Below, one piece after another: positions 1 to 9,388 of a stretch of DNA of 64,000 nt. The first letter of the stretch is position 1. Every line of letters begins with the position of its first letter. A model generated the notes under the pieces. The model was given only the letters and a program-made list of their open reading frames with translations. It did not search any database and was not told where the DNA came from. A program made the position numbers and the translations under genes. The stretch lies in NCBI GenBank assembly GCA_902595755.1, contig CACJRF010000005.1:30961-94960 (forward strand), read 5' to 3'. The DNA is from an uncultured Alphaproteobacteria bacterium. GTDB lineage: Bacteria; Pseudomonadota; Alphaproteobacteria; Methylaequorales; Methylaequoraceae.

Positions 1-88
1 AATAAAATTTTATTTAACTAAAGCATTTAAAAAAGAAAATTATGATAAAGCAGAGATTTTTAGATTTAGTTTTGGTACAACATATTAA
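1..88 (+). CDS. bamA: BamA outer-membrane assembly factor, C-terminal end (partial)
   Basis: Only the last 28 or so codons are in the window; the gene begins upstream. The reading frame ends with RFSFGTTY and a TAA at 86-88. An alternating aromatic pattern finishing in an aromatic residue is the C-terminal beta-strand signal of outer-membrane beta-barrels. BamA is known to be the central barrel of the BAM complex that inserts proteins into the outer membrane. The identification rests on this tail plus position: skp/ompH and lpxD follow directly, as in most Proteobacteria. Another barrel protein cannot be excluded from so short a piece. Confidence 0.75.
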   Translation, partial: IKFYLTKAFKKENYDKAEIFRFSFGTTY

Positions 89-108
89 ACAATTATGGAG
101 AAATAATA

Positions 109-666
109 ATGAAAAAATTTATATGTCTAACCTTTCTCTTTTTTGGTAGTCTTGCTATGGCTCAAGAACAGACGAAAAAAGAAATTAACCCAGAAAATTT
201 TAAGGCATCAATTGGTGTTGTTGATATGAAAAAAATTCTTGCACAATCTAAAGCATATCAAAGTCTGGTCGATCAGTTTGAGAATGTAAGAAGAAAACAA
301 AGAAATACATTCACAAAGCAAGAAGATATTATAAGAGACGAAGAAAGTGAACTGTTGAAAAAAAAAAATATTCTTTCTAAAGAAGTTTATACTGAAAAAG
401 TTAAAGCATTAAATGTTAAAATTAATGAGTTAAAAAGTAAGCAACAAACTGAAGGTAAAAAATTTGAGATTGGCTTTGATAGATCAACAAAAAAAATTCA
501 GGGTGCTCTTGTCGATGTTCTGTCTGTATTAGCGAATAATAATAATTTAAACCTTGTTCTTGCAAAAAGTCAGGTGATATTAGTTGGTAAAGATATTGAT
601 TTAACAGACAAAGCTATCTCTGAATTAAATAAAGTACTTCCGAAAGTTGATTTAAAAGTGCAGTAA
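109..666 (+). CDS. skp: Periplasmic chaperone Skp/OmpH
   Basis: 185 residues. A signal peptide is visible at residues 1-18 (basic MKK, hydrophobic core, cleavage expected after SLAMA). The mature protein is highly charged and mostly helical, with a long Lys/Glu-rich segment at about 60-120 matching the coiled-coil tentacles of the trimeric Skp chaperone, which carries unfolded outer-membrane proteins across the periplasm to BAM. The start is supported by a GGAG at 97-100, 8 nt before the ATG. It lies 20 bp after bamA and 21 bp before lpxD, the conserved bamA-skp-lpxD order, so it is probably in the same operon. Confidence 0.9.
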   Translation: MKKFICLTFLFFGSLAMAQEQTKKEINPENFKASIGVVDMKKILAQSKAYQSLVDQFENVRRKQRNTFTKQEDIIRDEESELLKKKNILSKEVYTEKVKALNVKINELKSKQQTEGKKFEIGFDRSTKKIQGALVDVLSVLANNNNLNLVLAKSQVILVGKDIDLTDKAISELNKVLPKVDLKVQ

Positions 667-687
667 TTAAAAGAAAGAGAAGTTAAG

Positions 688-1698
688 TTGGTTGATCATA
701 ATTTCTATAATAAGACTGGTCCTCATTCATTATCCAAATTAGCTGAGATGTTATCCTGTGACTACAAAGGAAATGGAGACGTTTTAATTGATGATATTTC
801 AACATTAGAAGACGCTACAATTTCTGATATAAGTTTTTTCCATAATAAGAAATATTTAGATTCTCTAAAAAAAACAAAAGCTAACGTTATTCTAGTTGAT
901 AAAAGCTTTAACTTAAATTTAGATAAAAATTTAGTTTTCTGTAATGATCCTTATTATACGATGGCAAAAGTTGCTTCAATATTTTATCCTGACTCTTCTT
1001 ATCCAAATAATGTGTTTATAGACTCTGATAAAAATACGAAAATTGATAATTCTAATAAAATTTCCGCCAATACATTTATACATAAAAATGCAAAGATAGG
1101 AAAAAATTGTAAATTTGGTTTTAATAGTTTTGTTGGGCCGAATGTAACAATAGGAGATAATTGTTTAATAGGTGATAATGTATCAATATATTTTTCCAAA
1201 GTGGGGCAAAATGTTAAAATTTACCAAGGTGTTAAAATAGGTAGCGAGGGTTTTGGTTTTATAATGCAAGAGAATTCTATCCAAAAAATACCTCAGCTTG
1301 GAAGAGTTATAATTGATGATTACGTCGAAATAGGCGCAAATACAACAATTGATAGAGGCTCTATTGGAGATACAAAGATTGGAAAGCTGAGTATGATAGA
1401 CAATTTAGTTCATATAGGTCATAACGTTTCGATAGGTAAAAATTGTATCATAGCAGCGATGACAGGAATATCAGGAAGTACAAAAATCGGAAATAATGTA
1501 TCAATTGGTGGACAGGTTGGTATAAGTGGTCATATAAATATTGGAAATAACGTTAGAATAGCTGCGAAATCTGGTATTATGAAAAATATTAAAGATAATC
1601 AAGCAGTAGGTGGATATCCAGCCGATAATATTCTGGATTGGCATAGAAACACTTTAATATTAAAAAAACTTAGAAAGAAAAAAAATGACAGGCCTTAA
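688..1698 (+). CDS. lpxD: UDP-3-O-acylglucosamine N-acyltransferase LpxD
   Basis: 336 residues, the usual length. Third step of lipid A synthesis: transfers a 3-hydroxyacyl chain from ACP to the 2-amino group of UDP-3-O-acylglucosamine. Residues 1 to about 100 form the N-terminal uridine-binding domain. From about 105 to 300 there are many isoleucine-rich hexapeptide repeats (IGxNxxIG type) of a left-handed beta-helix. The expected catalytic His is in HIGHNV near residue 242. The start appears to be TTG, preceded by the purine-rich AGAAAGAGAAG. The gene overlaps fabZ by 14 bp, so they are translationally coupled. Confidence 0.95.
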   Translation: MVDHNFYNKTGPHSLSKLAEMLSCDYKGNGDVLIDDISTLEDATISDISFFHNKKYLDSLKKTKANVILVDKSFNLNLDKNLVFCNDPYYTMAKVASIFYPDSSYPNNVFIDSDKNTKIDNSNKISANTFIHKNAKIGKNCKFGFNSFVGPNVTIGDNCLIGDNVSIYFSKVGQNVKIYQGVKIGSEGFGFIMQENSIQKIPQLGRVIIDDYVEIGANTTIDRGSIGDTKIGKLSMIDNLVHIGHNVSIGKNCIIAAMTGISGSTKIGNNVSIGGQVGISGHINIGNNVRIAAKSGIMKNIKDNQAVGGYPADNILDWHRNTLILKKLRKKKNDRP

Positions 1699-2125
1699 TA
1701 TCGAGCAGATTAAATCTTTAATACCTCACAGATACCCTTTTTTGCTTATCGACAAATTAGTTGATATAGTACCCAATGAAAGTGCTACTGGTATTAAGAA
1801 TGTAACATTTAACGAAAATTTTTTTCAAGGACACTTTGATTCAAGATCAGTAATGCCTGGAGCTTTAATAATCGAGTCAATGGCTCAATCCGCAGGAACA
1901 CTTGTTATGCACAGTCTTAAGAAAAGTAATAAAAATATGTCAGTTTATTTACTAACAGTCGATAAAGCAAAATTTAGAAAGCCAGTTTGTCCAGGAGATA
2001 CTCTTCATCATAAAGTTTTAAAAAAACAAAATGTAAAAAATATTTGGAAGTTTAGTTGCAAGTCATACGTTGATGATAATTTAGTTGCTCAGGCTGAAGT
2101 CTCAGCAATTTTAAACTCAGAATAA
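1685..2125 (+). CDS. fabZ: 3-hydroxyacyl-ACP dehydratase FabZ
   Basis: 146 residues with a single hot-dog fold. It dehydrates (3R)-hydroxyacyl-ACP in fatty acid elongation and competes with LpxA/LpxD for that substrate. The catalytic His50 lies in QGHFDS, and Glu64 in the helix ALIIESMAQ, spaced as in the family. The N-terminal IPHRYPFLLIDKL is also typical. It overlaps lpxD by 14 bp and is followed 63 bp later by lpxA. This placement between lpxD and lpxA is a widespread arrangement that couples membrane phospholipid and lipid A supply. Confidence 0.97.
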   Translation: MTGLNIEQIKSLIPHRYPFLLIDKLVDIVPNESATGIKNVTFNENFFQGHFDSRSVMPGALIIESMAQSAGTLVMHSLKKSNKNMSVYLLTVDKAKFRKPVCPGDTLHHKVLKKQNVKNIWKFSCKSYVDDNLVAQAEVSAILNSE

Positions 2126-2188
2126 TCTTGTAATAAACTGTAATTATTTGTTATTTGTCTTAATTTTTTTTCATTGTAGTTTTATAAT

Positions 2189-2968
2189 ATGATTCATTCC
2201 TCTGCAATCATACATCCAGATGCAAAAATTAGTAAGAATGTAAAAGTTGGTCCTTATTGTGTGATTGGTAAAGATGTTAAAATTGGTGAAAATTGTCATT
2301 TGAAAAGTCACGTTGTTGTGGATGGTAATGTAAATATTGGAGATAAAACACAAATTTTTTCGTTTGCATCAATAGGATCTGATCCTCAAGATTTAAAGTT
2401 TAACGGTGAGAAAACTGAAATTATTATAGGAGAAAGTTGTAAGATAAGAGAATATTGCACAATTAATCCAGGTACGACAGGTGGAGGAGGTGTCACAAAA
2501 GTTGGTAATGACTGTCTATTGATGGTTGGAACTCATGTGGCTCATGATTGCTTGATAAGTGATAATGTAATATTTGCTAACCACTCTACATTGGCGGGTC
2601 ACGTCAACATTGAAAAAAACGTTGTAGTAGGAGCATTAAGTGCTATACACCAATTTACAAGAATTGGGGAAGGCTCAATGATTGGAGGTATGTCAGGAAT
2701 TACAGGTGATGTTCCTCCTTTTTGTACAGCGATGGGAAATAGAGCAAAATTAAATGGATTAAATGTTGTAGGTTTAAAAAGAAATGAAGTAAGTAAAATT
2801 GAAATATCAGAATTACGAAAAGTATATAATTATATTTTTGGTAGTAATGAATTAACTTTTAAAGAACGATTAAAAGAGATCAAAGCAGAAAAAACTGGAT
2901 TTTATACTATAAATAAACTTTTAGATTTTATATCTGGAGAGAGTAACAGATCTTTTTGTCTACCTTAG
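2189..2968 (+). CDS. lpxA: UDP-N-acetylglucosamine acyltransferase LpxA
   Basis: 259 residues, the standard length. First step of lipid A synthesis: moves a 3-hydroxyacyl group from ACP to UDP-GlcNAc. Residues 1 to about 190 are left-handed beta-helix hexapeptide repeats. THVAHDC at 115-121 carries the conserved histidines (His119 corresponding to the general base), and the family segment GALSAIHQF follows. The C-terminal 65 residues form the helical domain (LNVVGLKR then a charged helix). It sits in the lpxD-fabZ-lpxA-lpxI-lpxB cluster, 6 bp before lpxI. Confidence 0.97.
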   Translation: MIHSSAIIHPDAKISKNVKVGPYCVIGKDVKIGENCHLKSHVVVDGNVNIGDKTQIFSFASIGSDPQDLKFNGEKTEIIIGESCKIREYCTINPGTTGGGGVTKVGNDCLLMVGTHVAHDCLISDNVIFANHSTLAGHVNIEKNVVVGALSAIHQFTRIGEGSMIGGMSGITGDVPPFCTAMGNRAKLNGLNVVGLKRNEVSKIEISELRKVYNYIFGSNELTFKERLKEIKAEKTGFYTINKLLDFISGESNRSFCLP

Positions 2969-2974
2969 TTTTAA

Positions 2975-3787
2975 ATGAAAAAAATAATTATATTAGCAGG
3001 AAATGGAGTGTTACCATACATTGTAGTTAAAGAATTGGAAAAAAGAAAACTAGATTTTTTTATCATTACTTTTAAAAATAATAAAGTATCAGCAAAATTA
3101 AAAAAGTATAATCCAATAGAAATTAATTTTGGAAAAATAGTCACAGAACTAAAGAAATTAAAAATTAAAAAATTTGATAGTATAATTATGATCGGTGGAT
3201 TAAAGAAGCCTAAACTTAAAGAAATAAAACCCGATATTAATTCCTTAAAACTTATTCCAATGTTTGCTAAAAAAATTATAGAGGGAGGAGATAATAATTT
3301 ACTATCTTTTTGTATAAAAAAAATTGAGGAGATTGGGTTTAAAATAACAAATATAAAAGATATTTTACCTGAATTATTTCTTGGTAAAGGCGTATTCACA
3401 AAAATATCACCAAAAAAAGATATGATTAAAGATATAAGAAAAGGACAAAAAATATTAGAACAAATCTCAAAATTTGATATTGGACAATCTATTATAGTTC
3501 AAAAAGGAAATGTTGTAGGTATTGAAGGTGTTCAAGGGACCGATTTTCTCATTAAAAATTCAAAAAACTATCTTGTAAACGACACAAATGCTATCTTATT
3601 AAAATCTACAAAAAAAAAACAGGATTTAAGAGTAGATCTTCCAACAGTTGGTATCAAAACAATGGAAAATTGTAAGAAAAGTAATATTTATGGCCTAGCT
3701 TTTTGTGCAAATAACACAATCTTTTTAGATGTTAAAAAGATAATCTCTTATTGTAATAAAAATAAACTTTTTTTAATTGGAGTTTAG
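2975..3787 (+). CDS. lpxI: UDP-2,3-diacylglucosamine pyrophosphatase LpxI
   Basis: 270 residues, DUF1009 family. LpxI hydrolyses UDP-2,3-diacylglucosamine to lipid X and UMP; it is the alphaproteobacterial replacement for LpxH. Supporting features are the N-terminal IIILAGNGVLPYIV, the middle IEGVQGTDFLI, and the C-terminal DLPTVGIKTMENC with GLAFCANNT, all matching the family's two-domain layout. Position between lpxA and lpxB is diagnostic. Its TAG stop is followed immediately by the TTG start of lpxB. Confidence 0.93.
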   Translation: MKKIIILAGNGVLPYIVVKELEKRKLDFFIITFKNNKVSAKLKKYNPIEINFGKIVTELKKLKIKKFDSIIMIGGLKKPKLKEIKPDINSLKLIPMFAKKIIEGGDNNLLSFCIKKIEEIGFKITNIKDILPELFLGKGVFTKISPKKDMIKDIRKGQKILEQISKFDIGQSIIVQKGNVVGIEGVQGTDFLIKNSKNYLVNDTNAILLKSTKKKQDLRVDLPTVGIKTMENCKKSNIYGLAFCANNTIFLDVKKIISYCNKNKLFLIGV

Positions 3788-4882
3788 TTGAGAATAGTAA
3801 TTTTAGCAACTGAGGCATCTGGAGATTTCTTAGGATCTGAATTAATTAAAGCCATTAGAATAAAAAAAAAAAATGTTATTATTAAAGGAATAGGTGGTCC
3901 TTTGATGATAAATTCTAATTTTAAATCATGGGTAAATATATCTAAATTTAATGCTATTGGTATATATGAGGTTTTAATTAGAATATCTAAATTTATTAAA
4001 TTAATAAACTTCACTGAAAAAAAAATTAGAGAATTTCAACCAGATATTATTATTTCAATTGACTCTCCAAGCTTTAATTATAGATTACTAAAAAAATTAA
4101 GTGACCTAAAAAGGAAAAAAACTAAATTTTATCATTATGTTGCACCTACTGTTTGGGCTTGGAAATCTTATAGAGCAAAACTTTTCGCCAATCTTTATCA
4201 CAAATTATTTGTTTTATTTGAATTTGAAAAAAAATATTTTATTAAACATAAATTAAAAACTCTAGTAGTTGGACATCAGGCCTTTTATAATATAAAATCT
4301 CCTCCAAAGAAAAAAAAAAAAATAATTTTTCTTTTGGGTTCAAGAACATCGGAAATTAAAAATAATATTAATGAATTTAGCTTATTAATTGAGAATACCA
4401 TTTCTAATTTTAGTGATTTTAGCTTTTATATATTAACCTTTAAAGATCATTTAAATTTTTTTAAAGATATAAAAAGTAAGTTTAAAAATATTAAAATTGT
4501 TACTTACACAAATCAAAAGCAAAAGATAATGTCAGAATCTTTTTTTGCTGTTGCTGCTTCTGGAACGGTTACTTTAGAACTTGCAAAATTTAATACTCCT
4601 ATGATTGTAGTATATAGAACTCATTTCATTACAAAGTTAATTATTAAACTGCTGGTTAAAGTAAAGTATGCGTGCTTGATAAATATCTATTTTGATAAAC
4701 TAATTATACCAGAATTCTTATTTAATGATTTTAGTTATAAAAAAATATTACCAATATTTTCGGATTTTTTAGAAAATAAGTTGAAAAGGAATGAGCAAAT
4801 AAAAAATTTAAAAGCTTTTTCTTCAAAAATGCTTATAAAAAACAAAAACCCAGCAGAAATCATTGTTAATTCAATTTTTTAA
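3788..4882 (+). CDS. lpxB: Lipid-A-disaccharide synthase LpxB
   Basis: 364 residues, GT19 glycosyltransferase. It condenses lipid X with UDP-2,3-diacylglucosamine to form the tetraacyl disaccharide. Seen: the N-terminal ATEASGD motif, APTVWAWK in the middle, a LLGSR segment opening the second Rossmann domain, and the AASGTVTLELAKFNTPMIVVY nucleotide-sugar region. The start is TTG, abutting the lpxI stop. Lysine-rich and AT-rich even for this window, with an A-run near 4310-4321. It converges on gltA with only 12 bp between the stops. Confidence 0.95.
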   Translation: MRIVILATEASGDFLGSELIKAIRIKKKNVIIKGIGGPLMINSNFKSWVNISKFNAIGIYEVLIRISKFIKLINFTEKKIREFQPDIIISIDSPSFNYRLLKKLSDLKRKKTKFYHYVAPTVWAWKSYRAKLFANLYHKLFVLFEFEKKYFIKHKLKTLVVGHQAFYNIKSPPKKKKKIIFLLGSRTSEIKNNINEFSLLIENTISNFSDFSFYILTFKDHLNFFKDIKSKFKNIKIVTYTNQKQKIMSESFFAVAASGTVTLELAKFNTPMIVVYRTHFITKLIIKLLVKVKYACLINIYFDKLIIPEFLFNDFSYKKILPIFSDFLENKLKRNEQIKNLKAFSSKMLIKNKNPAEIIVNSIF

Positions 4883-4894
4883 TTATGGTTTCTA

Positions 4895-6190
4895 TTACTT
4901 CCTATCATTAATATCAATGAAGTCTCTTTTTGCTTTGCCAGTATAAAGTTGTCTTGGTCTACTGATCTTGGACTTTTCCATTCCTATCATTTCTTTCCAT
5001 TGGGAAATCCACCCAACAGTTCTAGCAACTGCAAAAATAACTGTAAACATGGATTCTGGAAGTCCAAGCGCTTTTAAAATTATACCTGAGTAAAAATCAA
5101 CATTTGGATAAAGTTTTTTTTTAATAAAATAATCATCGCTAAGTGCTATTTCTTCAAGTTTGTTAGCTAGTTTAAGTAGTGGAATATTATTATTATCTAT
5201 TTCATTTAATAATCTATGGCAATATTTTCTTAATACATTAGCTCTTGGGTCATAATTTTTATATACCCTATGTCCAAATCCCATAAGTCTAAACGAATCT
5301 TTTTTATCCTTAGCTTTTTTTATATATTTATTTATATTGTTTTCATTACCAATCAATCTTAGCATTTGAATAACAGATTCATTTGCACCACCATGAGCTG
5401 GCCCCCATAATGAAGCAACACCAGCTGCGACACAAGCAAATGGATTAGCTCCAGACGAACCTGCAATCTTTACTGTTGATGTGGATGCGTTTTGTTCGTG
5501 ATCAGCATGTAAGATAAGTAATTTGTCAAGTGCATCAATTTTTGCCTTACTTGGACTATAGTCTCCACAGGGTGTTGAAAAAAGCATATGTAAAAAATTT
5601 TCACTATATGATAACTCATTCTTTGGATAAATAAATGGTTGACCAAGTGAGTATTTATATGCCATGGCTGCCATCGTAGGTAATTTGGCTAATAATCTTG
5701 TAACTGCTACCCATTTACCTTCGTTTGATGAAAAATCATATATTTTTTCAGGATAAAAAGAGGACAAAGCACCAACAATTCCAACAACTACTGCCATTGG
5801 ATGAGAATCTCTTCTGAAACCGCTATAAAATCTAAGGATTTGCTCATGTAACATCGTATGATTTGTTAGCGTTTGAATAAATTTATCTTTTTCATTTTTA
5901 TTAGGGAGGTCACCATTTAGTAACAAATAACAAACTTCTGGATAGTCTGAATTTTCAGCTAATTCTTCAATTTCATAACCCCTATGTAATAGGATACCTT
6001 TTTCTCCATCAATATAAGTAATTTCAGATGAACAACTTGCTGTTGACGTAAATCCAGGGTCATACACAAACATTCCAGTTTTTTCATAGAAAGATGTTAG
6101 ATCAACCACATCAGGACCACATGAACCTTTAATAATATTAAAATTATATGTTTTATTATTGTCAGGATTTAATATTTTAATTTTTTTCAT
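4895..6190 (-). CDS. gltA: Citrate synthase
   Basis: 431 residues, type II hexameric class by length. Condenses acetyl-CoA and oxaloacetate at the entry of the TCA cycle. The three catalytic residues are visible: His266 in [10 protein letters not shown], His307 in GFGHRVYKN and Asp365 in VDFYSGI. The N-terminal domain contains the [12 protein letters not shown] motif. Its ATG overlaps the gltX stop by 4 bp, so it is the last gene of the lexA-gltX-gltA run. Neighbourhood (lpxB on the opposite strand, gltX upstream) is standard for alphaproteobacteria. Confidence 0.97.
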   Translation of the reverse strand: MKKIKILNPDNNKTYNFNIIKGSCGPDVVDLTSFYEKTGMFVYDPGFTSTASCSSEITYIDGEKGILLHRGYEIEELAENSDYPEVCYLLLNGDLPNKNEKDKFIQTLTNHTMLHEQILRFYSGFRRDSHPMAVVVGIVGALSSFYPEKIYDFSSNEGKWVAVTRLLAKLPTMAAMAYKYSLGQPFIYPKNELSYSENFLHMLFSTPCGDYSPSKAKIDALDKLLILHADHEQNASTSTVKIAGSSGANPFACVAAGVASLWGPAHGGANESVIQMLRLIGNENNINKYIKKAKDKKDSFRLMGFGHRVYKNYDPRANVLRKYCHRLLNEIDNNNIPLLKLANKLEEIALSDDYFIKKKLYPNVDFYSGIILKALGLPESMFTVIFAVARTVGWISQWKEMIGMEKSKISRPRQLYTGKAKRDFIDINDRK

Positions 6191-7545
6191 AAACTTTTAA
6201 TCATTTTTATAAAATTTTGTTTACCAACAATAAAAATAAGGTCAGAAATAGACGGCCCGTTTACTTGCCCTAATATTAAGCATCTTATTGGTTGAGCAAA
6301 GTTTTTAAATCCAACACCTAGTTCAGAAATAGTCTCTTTTATCTGTTTTTCAATACTTTCCTGACTCCACTTATCAATATAATTAAAGTGGTTGAGTATT
6401 AAGTCTTTATTGTCTTTTAAGGGTAGCACTAATTCATTCTCTTCTATGTTAAGTTTTCTAGGACTAATATTAAAATTACTTATATTATTAAATATATCAT
6501 ATAAATTATTTGCACGATCTTTAAATAAATTAATTAAATGTATATTCTTTTCCTTAAATTTTTGATCTAAACTCTCAAAATCATAAACTTCTCTAATCAA
6601 GTTAAATAAAGTTTTATTATCTGTAATTTTTAAATAATAGTTATTTAAGAAGTCTAATTTTTTTTTATCATGTTTTGATGGTGACTTACCTATATTTTCA
6701 AGCGAAAATTTTTTTTTAATCTCTTCTATCGTAAAAATTTCTTTTTCACCGAAGGACCAACCTAACCTCATAAGATAATTATTTATTGCTTTAGACAAAT
6801 ATCCCTTTTTTTTATATTCTAAAATTGATGGTGCGTTATCCCTTTTTGATAACTTTTGATTATTTTCATTATGAATAAGTGATATGTGGGCAAAATTTGG
6901 TTTATATTCTAAAAAATCAAAAATGACTTTCTGACGAAAGGAATTTGTTAAATGGTCATCTCCCCTAATAATATCTGTTACCTTCATATCATAGTCATCT
7001 ACTGCTGATGAAAGAAGAAAAGTTGGGCTTCCATCGCTTCTCAATAAAATATAATCGTCAATTTCTTCATATTTAACTTCAACAATTCCCTGAATCTTAT
7101 CTTTAATTTTACAAATACCATTGATTGGTGATTTTAAACGTACTGAAAATGCTTGATCTTTTGGGTATTTATCAGCTGGAATATCCCTCCATTTACTTTG
7201 AAATTTTGTTTTTAATGATCTATTATTTTTAACATAGTTTTGATCATGAAAACATTTATAAGCTAAATTTTTTGATAAAAGTTGGTTTGCGATTTCAACA
7301 TGCCGTTTATAATTATTACTTTGAAAAGTTACTGGTTCAGAAAAATCAATACCAAGCCACCTCAAACCATTAATTATACTGTCTATAGATTCTTTAGAAG
7401 ATCTTTCTTTGTCACTATCTTCAATTCTTAAATAAAAACTTCCATCATTAGATTTAGCGTACAAATAATTAAATAGCGCTGTTCTTGCGCCACCTAAGTG
7501 TAGACTTCCAGACGGAGACGGAGCAAATCTTGTAATTGTAGGCAT
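6187..7545 (-). CDS. gltX: Glutamyl-tRNA synthetase
   Basis: 452 residues, class I aminoacyl-tRNA synthetase. The HIGH signature appears as [19 protein letters not shown] at the N-terminus and KMSKS as [10 protein letters not shown] near residue 230. The C-terminal anticodon-binding domain is helical and ends at a typical length. Many alphaproteobacteria have two GltX paralogues and a non-discriminating one feeds Gln-tRNA formation by GatCAB; which type this is cannot be told here. It starts 6 bp after the lexA stop. In many relatives comEC lies between gltX and lexA; it is absent. Confidence 0.95.
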   Translation of the reverse strand: MPTITRFAPSPSGSLHLGGARTALFNYLYAKSNDGSFYLRIEDSDKERSSKESIDSIINGLRWLGIDFSEPVTFQSNNYKRHVEIANQLLSKNLAYKCFHDQNYVKNNRSLKTKFQSKWRDIPADKYPKDQAFSVRLKSPINGICKIKDKIQGIVEVKYEEIDDYILLRSDGSPTFLLSSAVDDYDMKVTDIIRGDDHLTNSFRQKVIFDFLEYKPNFAHISLIHNENNQKLSKRDNAPSILEYKKKGYLSKAINNYLMRLGWSFGEKEIFTIEEIKKKFSLENIGKSPSKHDKKKLDFLNNYYLKITDNKTLFNLIREVYDFESLDQKFKEKNIHLINLFKDRANNLYDIFNNISNFNISPRKLNIEENELVLPLKDNKDLILNHFNYIDKWSQESIEKQIKETISELGVGFKNFAQPIRCLILGQVNGPSISDLIFIVGKQNFIKMIKSL

Positions 7546-7551
7546 TAAAAT

Positions 7552-8163
7552 TTAGAACTTTCGGATTAACCCAACTAATTTACCTTGGATTCTTACTCTT
7601 CCTTCACCAAAGATTCTAGTTTTGAAGTTCTTATTAGAAGGTTCAAGAGCAATTGAATTTTTAAATGATCTAAACTTTTTTAAAGTAACTTCATTTTCAT
7701 CTATCAATGCCACAACAATATCACCTGTAATAGCAGTATTAGTTTTTTTTATTACAACAATATCTCCATCAAATATTCCATCATCAATCATCGAGTCTCC
7801 ACATACTTCCAATGTAAAATGGTGATTCTTATTACTTACAAGATAATTTGGTACAGATATTTGCTCAAAACTATTTGTAATAGCCTCAATTGGATTGCCT
7901 GCTGCTATTCTTCCAAGAAATGGAAGAGATGTTTCGTCATTTTCTATTTTATTTTCAAAATTATTAATTGTTAGAGCTCTTGCCTTATGAGGCAACCTTT
8001 TGATATATTTTTTTTCTTCTAAACTCTTTAGTAATTTATGAATTCCAGACTTAGACTTAATATTGAGTTTATATCTCATTTCATCAAAGGTTGGGAATAC
8101 CATTTTTTCTGAATAGTAGGATTTTAGATAATCAAGTAAATCTTTTTGTTTTACAGTTAACAT
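7552..8163 (-). CDS. lexA: LexA SOS repressor/autoprotease
   Basis: 203 residues from the chosen ATG at 8163 (MLTVKQKDLL). A further in-frame ATG at 8199 would add 12 residues but would place the SOS box inside the coding region, and LexA proteins normally begin MLTxKQ. Residues 1-65 form the winged helix-turn-helix (TFDEMRYKLNIKSKSGIHK). The autocleavage site is Ala88-Gly89 in RIAAGNP; the Ser/Lys dyad is Ser124 (CGDSM) and Lys162 (EVTLKK). It represses DNA-damage genes until RecA filaments stimulate self-cleavage. Autoregulation is indicated by the box at 8172-8186. Confidence 0.96.
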   Translation of the reverse strand: MLTVKQKDLLDYLKSYYSEKMVFPTFDEMRYKLNIKSKSGIHKLLKSLEEKKYIKRLPHKARALTINNFENKIENDETSLPFLGRIAAGNPIEAITNSFEQISVPNYLVSNKNHHFTLEVCGDSMIDDGIFDGDIVVIKKTNTAITGDIVVALIDENEVTLKKFRSFKNSIALEPSNKNFKTRIFGEGRVRIQGKLVGLIRKF

Positions 8164-8171
8164 ATTCAAAT

Positions 8172-8186
8172 GTTCTACATAAGTTC
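8172..8186 (-). promoter_or_regulatory. SOS (LexA) box in front of lexA
   Basis: The + strand reads GTTC-TACATAA-GTTC, the alphaproteobacterial LexA operator GTTC-N7-GTTC. In the direction of lexA it is GAAC-N7-GAAC and lies 8 nt before the ATG. A perfect TTGACA -35 element (complement of 8194-8199) sits just upstream, and a weak -10 (TAGAAC, complement of 8172-8177, 16-bp spacing) would overlap the box. The promoter reading is tentative; the box itself matches the consensus completely and is 13/15 identical to the umuD box at 44904-44918. Confidence 0.85.
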
Positions 8187-8200
8187 TACACTTTGTCAAG

Positions 8201-9388
8201 TTAAATATAATTTTCTGTTATATTATTAAATTCTAAAATCTTAACTTGTTCATTTTTTTTAATTGGATCGTCAAATGAATTTCTCATAATAATTCCATCT
8301 GATTTTGATAAAATATTCTGCATTGAACTATCTTGTGTATGAAATATTTCAAATTTATCGCCGATACGTTTTACCCGTTGAAAGGTAGTTAATCGTCCGT
8401 TTTTATTTAAAAAATTTTTACTTCTCAACATTTGATGATTGATTTTAACAATATCTGTTCCATAAAACTTATTTATATATATTGGAAAAAAGTTTAACAT
8501 TGACATAAAACAAGATACTGGATTTCCTGGTAAACCAAGAAAAAATTTTTTATTATCAAACTTTCCAAATGTTGTTGGTTTTCCTGGTTTTATCAAAACC
8601 TTATCAAAAATAACTTTAATGTTAATTTTATCTAACGAGTTTTTTACAATGTCATATTTACCTTCAGATATCCCACCAGTAGTAATCAAAATATCAAAAT
8701 TTTTTAATTTGTTAATTTTATTTATAAGTTTTTTTGGATTGTCTTTGATGATATCGACACCAACCACTTCACCACCAAATTTCTTTGATAGAAACTTTAC
8801 TACAAGATGATTAGTTGGTACGATTAAATTTTTTTTTAAAAGTTCATCACCAGTTGATACTATAAAAATTCTTGGTTTTTGAATGACTTTTATCTTGTCT
8901 ATTCTCAAGGATTTAGCCAATACTAATTTTCTTAGTGACATAACAGAGCCTGATTTAAATATAAGGTCATTTTTTTTAATATCAGACCCTTTCATTCTAA
9001 CATAATCTTGATCAGGGATTTTATTTATCTTTATTTTTTTATTCTGAGAGTATTCATAATTTTCTTTTGGAATTATAATTTTACTTCCTTTCGGTAATGG
9101 TGCACCCGTGAAAATTAACAAACATTCATTATCTTTAAAATCAGGTGCACTTTTATCCCCCGATTTTGATTCTCCTACTACTTCATATTGTTTGTTTTTT
9201 AACAAAGATTTTTTATTAACCACAATTCCATCCATTGCTGAGAGATTTGTAAATGGCATATAGTAGTTTGAACGGTAGTCCTTTGAGATTATTCGTTCAC
9301 AAGATTGTTCGATTTCTATTATCTGATTTTTCTTACTAGTTCGAATATTATTTTTTATATGATTACATGCCTCATCAAACGTTATCAT
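8201..9388 (-). CDS. moeA: Molybdopterin molybdotransferase MoeA
   Basis: 395 residues from the ATG at 9388 (MITFDEACNHI), preferred to an upstream in-frame start at 9415 because GGTGAG lies at good spacing and MoeA proteins begin near this motif. MoeA inserts molybdate into adenylylated molybdopterin. Seen: IFTGAPLPKGS, the MogA-like domain with IVSTGDELL and DILITTGGISEGKYD, and LPGNPVSCFMS. It overlaps moaC by 14 bp. Together with moaC it implies at least one molybdoenzyme in the cell; other Moco genes are outside the window. Confidence 0.95.
   Translation of the reverse strand: MITFDEACNHIKNNIRTSKKNQIIEIEQSCERIISKDYRSNYYMPFTNLSAMDGIVVNKKSLLKNKQYEVVGESKSGDKSAPDFKDNECLLIFTGAPLPKGSKIIIPKENYEYSQNKKIKINKIPDQDYVRMKGSDIKKNDLIFKSGSVMSLRKLVLAKSLRIDKIKVIQKPRIFIVSTGDELLKKNLIVPTNHLVVKFLSKKFGGEVVGVDIIKDNPKKLINKINKLKNFDILITTGGISEGKYDIVKNSLDKINIKVIFDKVLIKPGKPTTFGKFDNKKFFLGLPGNPVSCFMSMLNFFPIYINKFYGTDIVKINHQMLRSKNFLNKNGRLTTFQRVKRIGDKFEIFHTQDSSMQNILSKSDGIIMRNSFDDPIKKNEQVKILEFNNITENYI

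Noticed and set aside
2971-3399. Antisense open frames over lpxI, gltX, lexA, moeA, trpD, trpE, uvrA, gyrA and others
   Set aside because: They mirror real genes on the other strand, have biased hydrophobic composition and no domain; they are by-products of AT-rich coding.
4300-4325. Long A-run in lpxB as a frameshift or slippage site
   Set aside because: The frame continues through a Lys stretch into recognisable LpxB sequence; similar runs are common in this base composition.
8836-8855. Possible third SOS box inside moeA (GTTC-ATCACCA-GTTG)
   Set aside because: The second half-site has a mismatch, and it lies within coding sequence away from any start codon.
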